NCBI RefSeq assembly: GCF_900114135.1
Contig: NZ_FORY01000012.1
Location: 35,403 to 99,402, forward strand
Direction: 5' to 3'
Origin: Celeribacter halophilus
GTDB taxonomy: Bacteria > Pseudomonadota > Alphaproteobacteria > Rhodobacterales > Rhodobacteraceae
DNA length: 64,000 bases
The notes below the pieces were generated by a model that worked only from the letters and a program-made list of their open reading frames with translations, was not told the origin of the DNA and did no database searches. Below, piece by piece: positions 35,177 to 44,571 of the stretch (position 1 is the stretch's first letter; each line of letters opens with the position of its first letter). The translations under genes were made by a program, and so were the position numbers.

Positions 35177-35201
35177 AACGGGGGCCAAAGCGGCCCCCGT
35201 T
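35177..35201 (+). terminator. Intrinsic terminator after the ETF-QO gene
   Basis: A perfect 10-base GC-rich stem (AACGGGGGCC at 35177-35186 with GGCCCCCGTT at 35192-35201) and a 5-base loop, 25 bases after the stop. Only a short TTTG follows, but the stem is very stable. Confidence 0.72.
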
Positions 35202-35271
35202 TGCATTGCGGCTGCGGGGTTTGGGCGATAGGTTCGGACAGATACAGGCAAAATGTCCAAGGAGACGACAG

Positions 35272-36984
35272 GTGACACAACGCGCGCGCCGCATGATATC
35301 TGCCCTTACGGCCATTGGCCTTTTGTTTGGAGGTGCCGCAACGCTGGCGCCTGCGCCCCTTATGGCGGATGCCGGCCCCTATCTGGCGGCACGTCAGGCC
35401 ACGATGGACCGTAGCTTTCAGGAACTCGCGAGCTATGCCACGCGTGCGCTGGCCTCCGATCCGCAAAATCCGGTTCTGCTCGAATCCGTGATTTCCGCGC
35501 ATATTTCCATGGGCGACTTCGAGACGACCAAAGGTTATGCCGCACTTTTGAGCCAGATCGAACCCGGCAACCAGATCGCCGCCATGTCCCAACTGACCCT
35601 TTTGGTGAAAGAGGGGGACTATGACGGTCTCGTTGCCGCTCTCGAAGGCGGGCAAAGCATCAGCACTGTGGTGGATGGCCTGATGCTCGCTTGGGCGCAT
35701 GTCGGTCAGGGGGATATGTCCGGCGCGCTGGAACTTTTCGACAATGGCGCGAACCTGAGCCAAGGGTTTGAGGATTTCGGGTATTACAACAAAGCTCTGG
35801 CGCTTGGCCTCGTCGGTGATTTCGAAGGGGCTTTGGAGGTTCTGACCGAATCCGGCATTCGGGAAACCCGATCTTCCGTGATCGCGCGCATCGAAATTCT
35901 CAGCCAGCTTGAGCGCAATGACGAAGCTTTGACCGTGCTGAACGACAATTTTGGCGAGGGGGAGTTGGACCCTGTGCTTGAAGGGCTTCGTGCGTCTTTG
36001 GCGGCGGGCGAGACCGTTCCTTTCACCGTTGTGCGCAGCGCACGGGGCGGGATCGCGGATGTGTTCTTTGCTGTGGCTGCGGCCCTCGATGGCGGGCTCG
36101 ATGACGGCTATACCCTGCTCTACGCGCGGATTGCCGAGACGTTGCGCCCGAATGAGGCCAATTATGTGTTGAACGTGGCCACTCTGCTGGAGCGTTTGGG
36201 CAATTATGATCTGGCGACGGCAGCTTTTGACAGTATTTCACCGGAGGATCCGGTCTATCCGATTGCCAGCCTCGGACGTGCAGAGACCCTGCGTGCGGCG
36301 GGCAAGAGTGAGGCGGCGTTGGAAGTGCTGCGCCAGTTGGCGAAAGCCCATCCCGAGCTGGATGATGTGCATATCGCGCTGGGCGATGCCTTGCGCCGTG
36401 AAGAGCGTTATGCCGAGGCCGCGGAGGCCTATTCCGTAGTCATTGACCGCCATCAGCCCCCGACACGGGCGCTTTGGCCGCTCTACTTTACTCGTGGGAC
36501 CTCTTATGAGCGTCTTGAGGAATGGGAAAAATCCGAAGCCGATCTACGTCAGGCCCTGGAACTCGAACCCGACCAGCCACAGGTGCTGAACTATCTGGGG
36601 TATTCGTTTCTGGAGCTGAAAACCAATCTGGACGAGGCGATGGAGATGATCCGCAAGGCCGCAGAGATGCGTCCGCAGGACGGTTACATCACGGACAGTC
36701 TGGCATGGGGGCTGTATCGCTTGGGGCGCTATGAAGAAGCGGTCGAGCCGATGGAACGCGCCGCCGAGTTGATGCCGGTCGATCCGATCATCAATGACCA
36801 TCTGGGCGATGTCTATTGGGCGGTCGGGCGTGTGCGCGAAGCGCGTTTCCAATGGAAACGGGCCCTGTCCTTTGATCCCGAAGAGGACGAGGCCAACCGC
36901 ATCCGGCGCAAGCTGGAGGTGGGGCTTGATCGGGTTCTGATCGACGAGGGCGAAGAACCGACGAGGCCGATCAATGACGGTTAA
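35272..36984 (+). CDS. Exported tetratricopeptide-repeat protein
   Basis: 570 residues. The GTG at 35272 follows AAGGAGACGACAG closely and gives a signal peptide (MTQRARRMISALTAIGLLFG, cleavage near LMADA). The rest is helical repeats; clear TPRs are YAEAAEAYSVVIDRHQPP, WEKSEADLRQALELEPDQPQVLNYLGYS and YEEAVEPMERAAELMPVDP. It is probably a periplasmic scaffold. It overlaps ispE by 11 bases. Orthologues next to ispE are usual in Rhodobacterales; the function is unknown. Confidence 0.85.
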   Translation: MTQRARRMISALTAIGLLFGGAATLAPAPLMADAGPYLAARQATMDRSFQELASYATRALASDPQNPVLLESVISAHISMGDFETTKGYAALLSQIEPGNQIAAMSQLTLLVKEGDYDGLVAALEGGQSISTVVDGLMLAWAHVGQGDMSGALELFDNGANLSQGFEDFGYYNKALALGLVGDFEGALEVLTESGIRETRSSVIARIEILSQLERNDEALTVLNDNFGEGELDPVLEGLRASLAAGETVPFTVVRSARGGIADVFFAVAAALDGGLDDGYTLLYARIAETLRPNEANYVLNVATLLERLGNYDLATAAFDSISPEDPVYPIASLGRAETLRAAGKSEAALEVLRQLAKAHPELDDVHIALGDALRREERYAEAAEAYSVVIDRHQPPTRALWPLYFTRGTSYERLEEWEKSEADLRQALELEPDQPQVLNYLGYSFLELKTNLDEAMEMIRKAAEMRPQDGYITDSLAWGLYRLGRYEEAVEPMERAAELMPVDPIINDHLGDVYWAVGRVREARFQWKRALSFDPEEDEANRIRRKLEVGLDRVLIDEGEEPTRPINDG

Positions 36985-37804
36985 GGTCTTTGCTCCGGCC
37001 AAGATCAACCTGACGCTTCATGTCACGGGGCAGCGCGAGGACGGGTATCATCTTCTGGACAGTCTGGTGGCCTTTGTTGATCAGGGCGATCAGGTGACTG
37101 CAACGCCTGCGACGGTATCGGCGCTTTCCGTGACAGGTCCGTTTGCGCAAGGCGTGCCGACGGACAGTTCCAATCTGGTGATGCTGGCGGCCGGTCTGGC
37201 GGGCTTTCCCATGTCCCTGACTCTCGACAAACGTCTGCCGCCCGCTTCCGGAATCGGCGGAGGGTCTGCCGACGCAGCAGCGACTTTGCGCGCAGCCGCT
37301 CGCCTTGGGGCAAAGCCTGTGATCGCAGAGGGCGCACTGTCCCTCGGCGCCGATGTGCCGGTCTGTCTGGGCGCAAAACCAGTGCGTATGAGCGGGATCG
37401 GGGAGGCCTTAACACCGGTTTCCATGCCAGCTTTGCACATGGTTCTGGTCAATCCGCGGGTCGAGGTTTCGACGCCCGAGGTGTTCAAATCTTTGGAGAG
37501 CAAGACAAACGCCGCGATGCCGGAGGTCTTGCCGGACTGGCCCGATAGCTTGTCTTTCATCGACTGGCTGAGCACCCAGCGCAATGACCTTGAGGCGCCT
37601 GCTGTAAAGCGCGTGCCGGAAGTGGCAGCGGCTTTGGCGGCCTTGGCGCTTGCTCCGGGGGCGCAGATGTTGCGCATGTCCGGCTCGGGCGCGACCTGTT
37701 TTGCTTTGTTCGAAAATCGCTACACGGCGGACGCCGCAGCGCTGCAACTGGCGGACAGCAATCCGTGGTGGTGGGTGAAATCCGCGAGCACCTTGCCGGG
37801 GTGA
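36974..37804 (+). CDS. ispE: 4-diphosphocytidyl-2-C-methyl-D-erythritol kinase
   Basis: GHMP kinase of the MEP isoprenoid pathway, 276 residues. KVFAPAKINLTLHVTGQREDGYHLLDSL at the start and the ATP loop LPPASGIGGGSADAAATLR (about residues 90-108) identify it; the C-terminal MLRMSGSGATCFAL is the third GHMP motif. It overlaps the TPR gene by 11 bases. The polyprenyl synthase encoded convergently uses the isoprenoid units this pathway makes. Confidence 0.94.
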   Translation: MTVKVFAPAKINLTLHVTGQREDGYHLLDSLVAFVDQGDQVTATPATVSALSVTGPFAQGVPTDSSNLVMLAAGLAGFPMSLTLDKRLPPASGIGGGSADAAATLRAAARLGAKPVIAEGALSLGADVPVCLGAKPVRMSGIGEALTPVSMPALHMVLVNPRVEVSTPEVFKSLESKTNAAMPEVLPDWPDSLSFIDWLSTQRNDLEAPAVKRVPEVAAALAALALAPGAQMLRMSGSGATCFALFENRYTADAAALQLADSNPWWWVKSASTLPG

Positions 37805-37865
37805 GGTGCCGGACCAAGCCCGCCTCACGCCCCTCTCGCGTGCCCTTGCGAATATCGGCGTCGAA

Positions 37866-38864
37866 TCAGCGCACGCGGGCGACGACGTAATCGGCGATGT
37901 CCGACAGCATTTCGACGATGTCGCTTTCGGGCAGGGCTTTCAAAGCGTCTTTCGCCTTGTCCGCCCATGCGATGGCCACGTCGCGGGTTTCTTCCAAAGC
38001 GTTGTGACGGTTCAGCAAGGCAATGGCGTGGTCCAGATCGCCGTCTTCCTGTTTGCCCTTTTCAATCGTCCGCACCCAAAAGGCGCGTTCTTCATCGTCG
38101 CTTTTCGCAACGGCCTTGATGACGGGCAGGGTGAGTTTGCGTTCGCGGAAATCGTCGCCGACATTCTTGCCGGTTTGATCCGACCCCCAGTAATCCAGCA
38201 AATCATCCACGATTTGGAAGGAAATGCCGAGCGCATCGCCATAATCGAACAGGGCTTTGATGACGGTTTCATCCGCATCTGCCAGAACGCCGCCGACTTC
38301 GGTCGCAGCGGAAAACAAGGCGGCGGTTTTGCCGCGCACCACTTGCAGGTAGATGCTTTCGTCGGTCTTGAGGTCCTGCGCTGCGGTCAGTTGCAGCACC
38401 TCGCCCTCGGCAATCGTTGCGGACGCGTTGGACAGGATTTTCAGGACGCGCATGTTGTCGGCATCTGTCATCAACTGGAACGCGCGGGCAAAGAGATAGT
38501 CGCCGACCAGAATTGAAGATTTATTGTCCCACAGGAGGTTGGCCGTTGGGCGGCCTCGCCGTTGCGCGCTTTCGTCCACGACATCGTCATGCAAAAGCGT
38601 GGCGGTGTGGATGAACTCCACGGTTGCGGCAAGGTGGATGTGATAGGGGCCTTGGTAGCCACAGGCTTTCGCCGCCGCCAGCGTCAACATCGGGCGCAGG
38701 CGCTTGCCGCCCGCTTCGATCAGATGCGCTGTCACCTCGGGGATGCGCGGCGCATGTTCGGAGGACATCCGCTTGCGGATCAGTGCATTGACCGCAATCA
38801 GCTCTGCCGCCAGTGCGGTGGCCAGTCTTTCGTGCGGTTTGACAACGGCTTTTTCCAAACCCAT
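37866..38864 (-). CDS. ispB: Trans-polyprenyl diphosphate synthase (ubiquinone side chain)
   Basis: 332 residues of the long-chain prenyl synthase family. Both Asp-rich motifs are present: LLHDDVVDES (about residue 94) and FQIVDDLLDYWG (about 221), and GGKRLRPMLTLAAAKACG binds the substrate diphosphate. It supplies the octa- or decaprenyl tail to UbiA; chain length cannot be read. I start at MGLEKAVVKPHERL; an in-frame ATG 13 codons upstream is less likely. It faces a divergent DUF2007 gene across 60 bases. Confidence 0.9.
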   Translation of the reverse strand: MGLEKAVVKPHERLATALAAELIAVNALIRKRMSSEHAPRIPEVTAHLIEAGGKRLRPMLTLAAAKACGYQGPYHIHLAATVEFIHTATLLHDDVVDESAQRRGRPTANLLWDNKSSILVGDYLFARAFQLMTDADNMRVLKILSNASATIAEGEVLQLTAAQDLKTDESIYLQVVRGKTAALFSAATEVGGVLADADETVIKALFDYGDALGISFQIVDDLLDYWGSDQTGKNVGDDFRERKLTLPVIKAVAKSDDEERAFWVRTIEKGKQEDGDLDHAIALLNRHNALEETRDVAIAWADKAKDALKALPESDIVEMLSDIADYVVARVR

Positions 38865-38924
38865 GTGATGCCCTCGCGGTTTTCCCGGCTCGACAAACCT
38901 CACGGCCTGTCGTTAACTTGAATA

Positions 38925-39143
38925 ATGAAGCAACTCCTACGCACAACCGACCCGACCCAGATCATCTATGCCAAAGCGCTCCTGTCTGGAGAGGATATAG
39001 ACTGCTTTGAAATGGACGTCCATATGAGCATCCTCGAAGGAGGGATTGGCATATTGCCGCGCCGCCTGATGGTGCGCGATGACGACCTGCCGCAAGCGCG
39101 GCGTATTCTCAAAGATAATGACTTCGATCTGGAGGAATTGTGA
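38925..39143 (+). CDS. DUF2007 small protein
   Basis: 72 residues with the DUF2007 pattern: KQLLRTTDPTQIIYAKALLSGEDIDCF followed by GIGILPRRLMVRDDDLPQARRIL. The family is described as a putative signal-transducing protein, without known function. Its stop overlaps the methyltransferase start by four bases (GTGA). Confidence 0.85.
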   Translation: MKQLLRTTDPTQIIYAKALLSGEDIDCFEMDVHMSILEGGIGILPRRLMVRDDDLPQARRILKDNDFDLEEL

Positions 39144-39901
39144 GCGCAGAGGATGATCTGAGCCGGGATGCTTTTCTGGACGGGCAGATTCATGTGTTCC
39201 AACCGAAGCGCGGCTATCGTGCGGGGGTGGATCCGGTGCTTTTGGCAGCGGCGACGCCTGCGCGTTCCGGACAGACTGTGTTGGAACTGGGCTGCGGGGC
39301 CGGTGTGGCCTCCTTGTGCTTGCATGCGCGGGTTGCGGGTCTGAGCCTGACCGGTATCGAGGTGCAGCCGTTCTATGCCGCTCTGGCGCAACGCAACGCG
39401 GTGGAGAACGGCGCGGATATGACGGTCTGTATCGCGGATTTGCGGGATTTGCCGCATGATATCCGGGCGCGAAGTTTCGACCATGTTATTGCCAATCCAC
39501 CCTATTACGAACGTGCGCGTTCAACGGCTTCTGAGGATGAGGGGCGCGATATTGCTTTGGCTGGCGAGACCCCCTTGTCGACTTGGGTCGATGTGGCTGC
39601 GCGCAGACTGGCTCCCAAAGGTTATTTAACCATGATCCAGAAGGCGGACCGCCTGCCGGACCTGCTTTGTGCTCTGGAGGGGCGTTTGGGGTCGGTGCGT
39701 GTGCGTGCGGTGCAGCCGCGGGTGGGGCGCGTGGCCGAGCTTGTGTTGGTGCAGGCGCGCAAGTCCGGGCGGGCGGCGTTCGCTCTGGAGCCGCCGCTGA
39801 TCATGCACCAAGGGCTGCGCCATGAACGTGATGGTGAAAGTTATGCCGAAAATGTGTTGAAAATCTTGCGAAGCGGCGCAGATTTGCCGTGGTCGCGTTA
39901 A
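39140..39901 (+). CDS. tRNA1(Val) A37 N6-methyltransferase-like protein
   Basis: 253 residues of the TrmN6 (YfiC) group. AdoMet motif I is VLELGCGAGVASLCL (about residue 48) and the adenine-N6 catalytic motif NPPYYERARS (about 117) is intact. The opening QPKRGYRAGVDPVLLAAA is characteristic. The GTG start overlaps the DUF2007 stop. tRNA specificity is inferred from the Escherichia coli enzyme. Confidence 0.86.
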   Translation: MSAEDDLSRDAFLDGQIHVFQPKRGYRAGVDPVLLAAATPARSGQTVLELGCGAGVASLCLHARVAGLSLTGIEVQPFYAALAQRNAVENGADMTVCIADLRDLPHDIRARSFDHVIANPPYYERARSTASEDEGRDIALAGETPLSTWVDVAARRLAPKGYLTMIQKADRLPDLLCALEGRLGSVRVRAVQPRVGRVAELVLVQARKSGRAAFALEPPLIMHQGLRHERDGESYAENVLKILRSGADLPWSR

Positions 39902-40036
39902 GGTTTGGGCAATCTTTCGCGTGCAAGCATATATGGGTCATATTGTTCCAAAAACAAGCCGTGACACGACTCAAATTCTATGCTGCAGTTGTCGTATAGC
40001 TTTTACAAAGCTGTATCCAAACAGAGAGGAGAAGAC

Positions 40037-40204
40037 ATGAGCTTGACGTCCCACATCGAGGAACTGAAGAAAAAGCATCAATCCCTCTCGGAGGCCGTTG
40101 AGACTGCTCAACGTTCGCCGGGTATCGACGCCCTTCGGATCGCTGACTTGAAGAAGCAGAAACTCCGCATCAAAGAAGAGATTGCGCGCCTGAGCACCAC
40201 CTGA
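40037..40204 (+). CDS. DUF465 (YdcH-like) small helical protein
   Basis: 55 residues: MSLTSHIEELKKKHQSLSEAVE then IADLKKQKLRIKEEIARL, the helix-turn-helix hairpin of DUF465. GGAGAAGAC precedes the ATG at 40037, which rules out an earlier in-frame ATG at 39980. It stands alone after a 135-base gap, with the next gene convergent. Confidence 0.87.
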   Translation: MSLTSHIEELKKKHQSLSEAVETAQRSPGIDALRIADLKKQKLRIKEEIARLSTT

Positions 40205-40227
40205 CGCGACCTCTGCCCCTTGAACTG

Positions 40228-41094
40228 TCACGACCCGGTTTGGCGGCTGGCGAATGCGGCCAAACCGGCACCAGCGGTAATCAGAACTGCTGACAAGATA
40301 AGCGTTGCGCGAGGCTCTGCGATGCCCGCGCCGACGAGAACCAGCGTCGAGAGCAACGGTGCGGCATATGAGGCCGTCCCCAAGAGTTGGATGTTGCCGC
40401 GCTTGACCCCGATATCCCACACATAAAACGCGGCTCCTACGGGTCCGAGGCCGAGGGCGATCATGCTAAGCCAGCCCGCCTGCGACGAGGGCCAGACGGT
40501 CTCTTCCAGCGCGAGATGCGCGAGGAGGGACAGGACGGCAGTCGCCAGACAATAGACTGTGACCACCATGCTTGAGACCGATCCGAGCCGACGGGAGATG
40601 ACCGAATAGCTTGACCATGTCAGCGCACAGGCGCTGGCCAGCAGGTAGCCTGTCATATGCCCTCCCGAAAAGGATGCGCCTTTGGCGACGATGAGCGCGG
40701 CGCCAACAAAGGACAGACCCGCCCCGACAAGATGCAGCGGGCGCAAGGTCTCTCCTGGAAGCAGGCCAGAAAACAGGACGATGAGCAAAGGCCAGAGATA
40801 GGCGATCAATCCGGCTTCGGCAGGGGGGGCGGCTTTGAGGGCCGAAAAGTAGAGAAAATGGTAGCCGAAAAGACCGACTGTTCCAAATGCGTAGATCGAC
40901 AGCGGCACATTTTTCAGCTCATGCCAGCGTTTACTCGCGGTGGTCCATATCACCCCGATCGTTCCGCCAATCGCAAAGCACACAGCATTGAGTTGTAAGG
41001 CGGGGACTTCCCGTGCACCTACGGTGAAGAGGGCGAGAAGGGCCCAGAGCAGCACGGCGATAAAGCCGATGAATGTGGCGGTGCGTTTTGTCAT
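40228..41094 (-). CDS. EamA/DMT-family exporter
   Basis: 288 residues with ten predicted membrane helices in two EamA repeats (FIGFIAVLLWALLALFTVG at the start; GYLLASACALTWSSYSVISRRLG opening the second half). The closest style is YddG-type aromatic amino acid exporters, but substrate is uncertain. I start at MTKRTATF. It lies downstream of phbB on the same strand but behind a terminator, so it is probably a separate unit. Confidence 0.86.
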   Translation of the reverse strand: MTKRTATFIGFIAVLLWALLALFTVGAREVPALQLNAVCFAIGGTIGVIWTTASKRWHELKNVPLSIYAFGTVGLFGYHFLYFSALKAAPPAEAGLIAYLWPLLIVLFSGLLPGETLRPLHLVGAGLSFVGAALIVAKGASFSGGHMTGYLLASACALTWSSYSVISRRLGSVSSMVVTVYCLATAVLSLLAHLALEETVWPSSQAGWLSMIALGLGPVGAAFYVWDIGVKRGNIQLLGTASYAAPLLSTLVLVGAGIAEPRATLILSAVLITAGAGLAAFASRQTGS

Positions 41095-41130
41095 AAAAGC
41101 ACTAAGGCCAAAACATTGCTGTTGTGCAAT

Positions 41131-41164
41131 CACAAATGGGCCGCAAAAACGCGGCCCATTTGTG
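41131..41164 (-). terminator. Terminator after phbB
   Basis: A perfect 14-base inverted repeat (41131-41144 with 41151-41164) and a 6-base loop, between the phbB stop at 41191 and the exporter start at 41094. On the minus strand the descending arm ends ATTTGTG, so the T-tract is weak, but the stem is long and GC-rich. Confidence 0.7.
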
Positions 41165-41190
41165 TGAAAGTCATAGAGATTAACGATTGG

Positions 41191-41913
41191 TCAGGTCAGA
41201 TACTGGCCGCCATTCGCGGTGATGGTCGAGCCGGTTATGAAGCCCGCGTCATCCGAGGCCAAAAAGACCACGCAGCGCGCAATATCTTCGGGTTCGCCCA
41301 AACGTCCGACCGGAATCGTGGAAATGATCGAGTCCCGGACTTTTTCCGGCACGGCCATAACCATTTCGGTCGCGATGTAGCCCGGGCAGATTGCGTTGAC
41401 GGTGATGCCTGCGCGTGCGCCTTCTTGGGCCAGTGCCTTGGTGAAGCCGATGTCTCCGGCCTTGGCGGCGGAGTAGTTGACCTGCCCGAACTGGCCTTTC
41501 TGGCCGTTGATCGAACTGATGTTGATCACACGACCGAATTTCCGTTCACGCATGCCGGGCCAGAGCGGATGGGTCATGTTGAACACGCCGGAAAGGTTGG
41601 TATCCATGACCTCCTGCCACTGTTCGCGGCTCATTTTGTGAAACGGTGCGTCGCGCGTGATTCCTGCGTTGTTCACCAGAATATCGACGGGACCAAGGTC
41701 GGCTTCGACCTGCGCGATGCCATCGGCGCAGGCTTCGTAATCGGCCACAGACCATTTGTAGGTTTTGATGCCGGTTTCTTTCGTGAAGTGAGCTGCGGCT
41801 TCATCGTTGCCCGCATAGGTAGCGGCAACTTTATAGCCTGCGTCCTTCAGCGCCATAGAAATGGCAGCGCCAATTCCGCGCGATCCTCCGGTCACAAGAG
41901 CGACTCTGGACAT
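41191..41913 (-). CDS. phbB: Acetoacetyl-CoA reductase
   Basis: NADPH-dependent SDR enzyme that makes (R)-3-hydroxybutyryl-CoA for poly-hydroxybutyrate, 240 residues. TGGSRGIGAAIS (about residue 8), NNAGIT and the catalytic YSAAKAG (Tyr/Lys about 147 and 151) are present, with PhbB-specific RDAPFHKMSREQW. GAGGAGGAGTATC precedes the ATG. A 13-mer shared with the phbA upstream region lies 62 bases ahead of the start. Confidence 0.94.
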   Translation of the reverse strand: MSRVALVTGGSRGIGAAISMALKDAGYKVAATYAGNDEAAAHFTKETGIKTYKWSVADYEACADGIAQVEADLGPVDILVNNAGITRDAPFHKMSREQWQEVMDTNLSGVFNMTHPLWPGMRERKFGRVINISSINGQKGQFGQVNYSAAKAGDIGFTKALAQEGARAGITVNAICPGYIATEMVMAVPEKVRDSIISTIPVGRLGEPEDIARCVVFLASDDAGFITGSTITANGGQYLT

Positions 41914-41974
41914 GATACTCCTCCTCCTAGTAGGTTTTACTTGGCAATCTTGTTATCTAAAATATTCTGACGTC

Positions 41975-41987
41975 GCAACAATATTGC
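41975..41987. promoter_or_regulatory. Candidate PHB operator upstream of phbB
   Basis: GCAACAATATTGC, 62 bases before the phbB start codon. It shares 11 of 13 bases with the sequence 59 bases before phbA. TGC/GCA-rich inverted repeats are typical of PhaR-type repressors of polyhydroxyalkanoate genes; no PhaR gene is in the window. Confidence 0.45.
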
Positions 41988-42040
41988 TTAATGGGTTCTG
42001 AATATTTTATGCAGCCGTCATGCCACTATCAGGGACGGAT

Positions 42041-42063
42041 GAAGGGGCCATGACAGCCCCTTC
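42041..42063 (-). terminator. Hairpin after phbA
   Basis: An 8-base perfect stem (GAAGGGGC at 42041-42048 with GCCCCTTC at 42056-42063) just after the phbA stop at 42070. It is followed on the minus strand by ATCCGTCC rather than a T-run, so termination may be partial and some transcripts may continue into phbB. Confidence 0.5.
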
Positions 42064-42069
42064 ACTAGA

Positions 42070-43245
42070 TCAGTCGCGTTCGAGACAGACGGCAACGCCC
42101 ATGCCGCCGCCAATGCAAAGTGTCGCAAGGCCTTTCTTGGCGTCGCGACGCTGCATTTCGAACAGGAGTGTGTTGAGGATGCGTGCGCCAGATGCGCCGA
42201 TCGGGTGACCGATTGCGATGGCGCCGCCGTTGACGTTCACAATGGCCGGATCCCAGCCCATGTCTTTGTTTACGGCACAGGCCTGAGCCGCAAAGGCTTC
42301 GTTCGCTTCGACGAGGTCGAGATCTTCGGGCTTCCAACCCGCTTTCTCCAGCGCTTTGCGTGACGCATAGATCGGTCCCACGCCCATGATCGACGGGTCA
42401 AGGCCCGCGGTGGCATAGGACGCGATACGCGCAAGCGGCTGGATGCCGCGTTTTTCGGCGTTCTCGGCAGACATCAACAAAGCGCCCGCGGCCCCGTCGT
42501 TGATCCCAGATGCGTTCCCTGCGGTAACGGTGCCTTCCCGATCAAAGGCCGGACGCAATTTCTGCATGCTTTCAAGCGTCGCGCCGTGACGGATATATTC
42601 ATCCTGATCGACAATGGTTTCACTCTTGCGGGATTTAACCGTAATCGGAATGATTTCGTCGGCGAATTTGCCCGCTTTCTGCGCTGCTTCGGCTTTGTTT
42701 TGGGAGGCGAGGGCAAATTCGTCCTGCATCTCGCGGGAAATTTGCCATTGCTCTGCAACATTCTCGGCGGTGATCCCCATGTGGTAGCCGTTGAAGGCAT
42801 CCCAGAGCCCGTCTTTGATCATCGAATCGATGAATTTCATGTCGCCCATTTTGTGCCCTGTGCGCAGGTTGGCGACATGGGGGGCCATGGACATGTTTTC
42901 TTGACCGCCCGCACATACGATATCGGCATCGCCGAGCATGATGTGTTGTGCGGCAAGGGCAACGGTGCGCAGACCGGAACCGCAGACCTGATTGATGCTC
43001 CATGCAGCAGATTCTTGCGGCAGGCCTGCGTTTATGTGCGCCTGACGAGCGGGGTTTTGTCCCTGACCTGCGGTGAGAACTTGTCCGAGGATGGTTTCGG
43101 ACACTTCGCTTTTGTCTATGCCCGCACGCTCGACAAGCGCTTCGAGAACGCGTGCCCCGAGCTCGTGGGCTGGGGTGTTGGCGAAGGCGCCGGAAAAGCT
43201 GCCGACAGCTGTCCGTGCTGCTGATGCGATAACGACATTGGTCAT
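42070..43245 (-). CDS. phbA: Acetyl-CoA C-acetyltransferase (beta-ketothiolase)
   Basis: Condenses two acetyl-CoA to acetoacetyl-CoA, 391 residues, full length. The nucleophilic cysteine is in [12 protein letters not shown] (about residue 88), the His motif in [12 protein letters not shown] (about 348) and the second cysteine in [10 protein letters not shown] (about 378). With phbB downstream it forms the precursor branch for poly-hydroxybutyrate. No synthase gene is in the window. Confidence 0.94.
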   Translation of the reverse strand: MTNVVIASAARTAVGSFSGAFANTPAHELGARVLEALVERAGIDKSEVSETILGQVLTAGQGQNPARQAHINAGLPQESAAWSINQVCGSGLRTVALAAQHIMLGDADIVCAGGQENMSMAPHVANLRTGHKMGDMKFIDSMIKDGLWDAFNGYHMGITAENVAEQWQISREMQDEFALASQNKAEAAQKAGKFADEIIPITVKSRKSETIVDQDEYIRHGATLESMQKLRPAFDREGTVTAGNASGINDGAAGALLMSAENAEKRGIQPLARIASYATAGLDPSIMGVGPIYASRKALEKAGWKPEDLDLVEANEAFAAQACAVNKDMGWDPAIVNVNGGAIAIGHPIGASGARILNTLLFEMQRRDAKKGLATLCIGGGMGVAVCLERD

Positions 43246-43293
43246 GATGATACTCTCTCTCCCGTAATGTTTGCGGGGAGATTGCCCAAATGA

Positions 43294-43316
43294 TGCAAAA
43301 TTTGCAACAAAGTTGC
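43294..43316. promoter_or_regulatory. Overlapping inverted repeats upstream of phbA
   Basis: TGCAAAATTTGCA (43294-43306) and GCAACAAAGTTGC (43304-43316) overlap, 50 to 70 bases ahead of the phbA start. The second matches the site ahead of phbB. They are candidates for a PhaR-like repressor site; the repeats are seen, the ligand is inferred. Confidence 0.5.
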
Positions 43317-43412
43317 GCGACTCCCCGAGAAAGGTCTATGTTGCAGGCGCAGCATTTTCAACCTTCAATGGGATCATGAGGCGCTTTGTCACCGCAATCA
43401 AGTGTCTTGCCC

Positions 43413-44240
43413 CTAGCCGGCCTTGTGTTTTGTCTCCGGGCGTCGCCAAACAGGATCAATTGTTGCGGCGCCAAAATAGTGTCCCTGCATACAATCAACA
43501 CCGATTTCCGTAAGATATTCGGCATCAGCGGTATTCTCGACAAATTCCGCAACCGTATACATGTCAAAATGCTTCGCGACCGAGACAAGTGCTTGAGTTA
43601 GAACCTGATTATCCGGATTGGATGCGACCCCTCGTATGAACCCTCCGTCGATTTTCACGATGTCGAAATAGAAATCCTTGAGATAGCGAAAGGCTGTATA
43701 GCCTGCGCCGAAATCATCAAGAGCAAAGGAAATGCCCATTGATTGCAGATCAGACATGAAAACAGAAACCAGATCGGGCATGACCATGGCCGAGCTTTCA
43801 GTGATTTCGAGGATGAGACGCTCTGCAATGGTAGGCCCTTTTGCGAGGCCCTCCGTAAGGGTCTGCTTCCAGCGCGGGTAGCCAATGGAGCGGGCGGACA
43901 TGTTGATCGCGAGGCGAAGGTCGGGATGTTCATGAAGTGCCTGCAAACCGAGTTCCAGAGAGAGGCAGTCCAGAATACGCCCTGTTTCTGTGGTCTCGGC
44001 GACTTCAATAAATTCACGCGCGGGGATGACGCGTCCGTTTTGGTCGAGAACCCGAATGAGCGCTTCGTAAAAGGCGGGGCGGTCTGGGCGCAAAGTGTGC
44101 ACAATGGGTTGATAGGCTAGCATCACGTGCTTTTTGTCGAGGGCCTCTTTCACCATATCCATGGTATGGCGATCCCGAGCGGCAATCGCCACGGAAAGCG
44201 GGCTTTCCAAATTGTTATTATCATAGAAAGAATCGTGCAT
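43413..44240 (-). CDS. EAL-domain cyclic-di-GMP phosphodiesterase
   Basis: 275 residues, essentially one EAL domain from about residue 32. The catalytic set looks complete: EAL in FYEALIRVLD, the Asn of INMSARS, the Glu of LEITES, LDDFGAGYTAF, the Lys of VKIDGGFI, the Glu of AEFVEN and the Gln of MQGHYFG. It should therefore hydrolyse cyclic-di-GMP. No GGDEF or sensory domain is attached. It is divergent from an Aer-like PAS gene across an AT-rich gap, and cyclic-di-GMP control of motility would fit the flagellar genes further on. Confidence 0.88.
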   Translation of the reverse strand: MHDSFYDNNNLESPLSVAIAARDRHTMDMVKEALDKKHVMLAYQPIVHTLRPDRPAFYEALIRVLDQNGRVIPAREFIEVAETTETGRILDCLSLELGLQALHEHPDLRLAINMSARSIGYPRWKQTLTEGLAKGPTIAERLILEITESSAMVMPDLVSVFMSDLQSMGISFALDDFGAGYTAFRYLKDFYFDIVKIDGGFIRGVASNPDNQVLTQALVSVAKHFDMYTVAEFVENTADAEYLTEIGVDCMQGHYFGAATIDPVWRRPETKHKAG

Positions 44241-44571
44241 CCAATCACCTTGTGTCGCTTACAGATTGCACCGTCGATTTTGGCGGGGATGTGATAATGA
44301 TTGGTGAATGACGTGATTTGATGTGAAACTTTCGTAATTTTATGATGAATTTTTAACGCACTGATATTCAATTATAATTTTTTTGACGTTGAAAGGGTCT
44401 TTAGGAAATACATTAGATTTATATAAAATTTTTCTTTCAATTTGGCGGGATAAGTCTGCGGACAGCGACGCTACAAGGTGTTTTTGAAAAAAAACACAAT
44501 GCGCACTTAGGCTTAATGAAATTGAAAGCATATTCTGGTTCCCTGTTTTCAATTGAACAACGGGAACTGAC
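44241..44571. promoter_or_regulatory. AT-rich divergent control region, EAL / PAS genes
   Basis: 331 bases without a convincing gene, markedly AT-rich from 44320 to 44450. TTGACG at 44383-44388 with TACATT about 19 bases later is a weak promoter candidate toward the PAS gene. A hairpin GTGTTTTT/AAAAACAC lies near 44478-44496. No CtrA box (TTAA-N7-TTAA) was found. Short frames on both strands have no support. Confidence 0.4.

Noticed and set aside
44150..44371. 73-codon minus-strand frame in the EAL/PAS gap
   Set aside because: AT-rich chance frame overlapping the EAL gene start; no ribosome binding site or motif.
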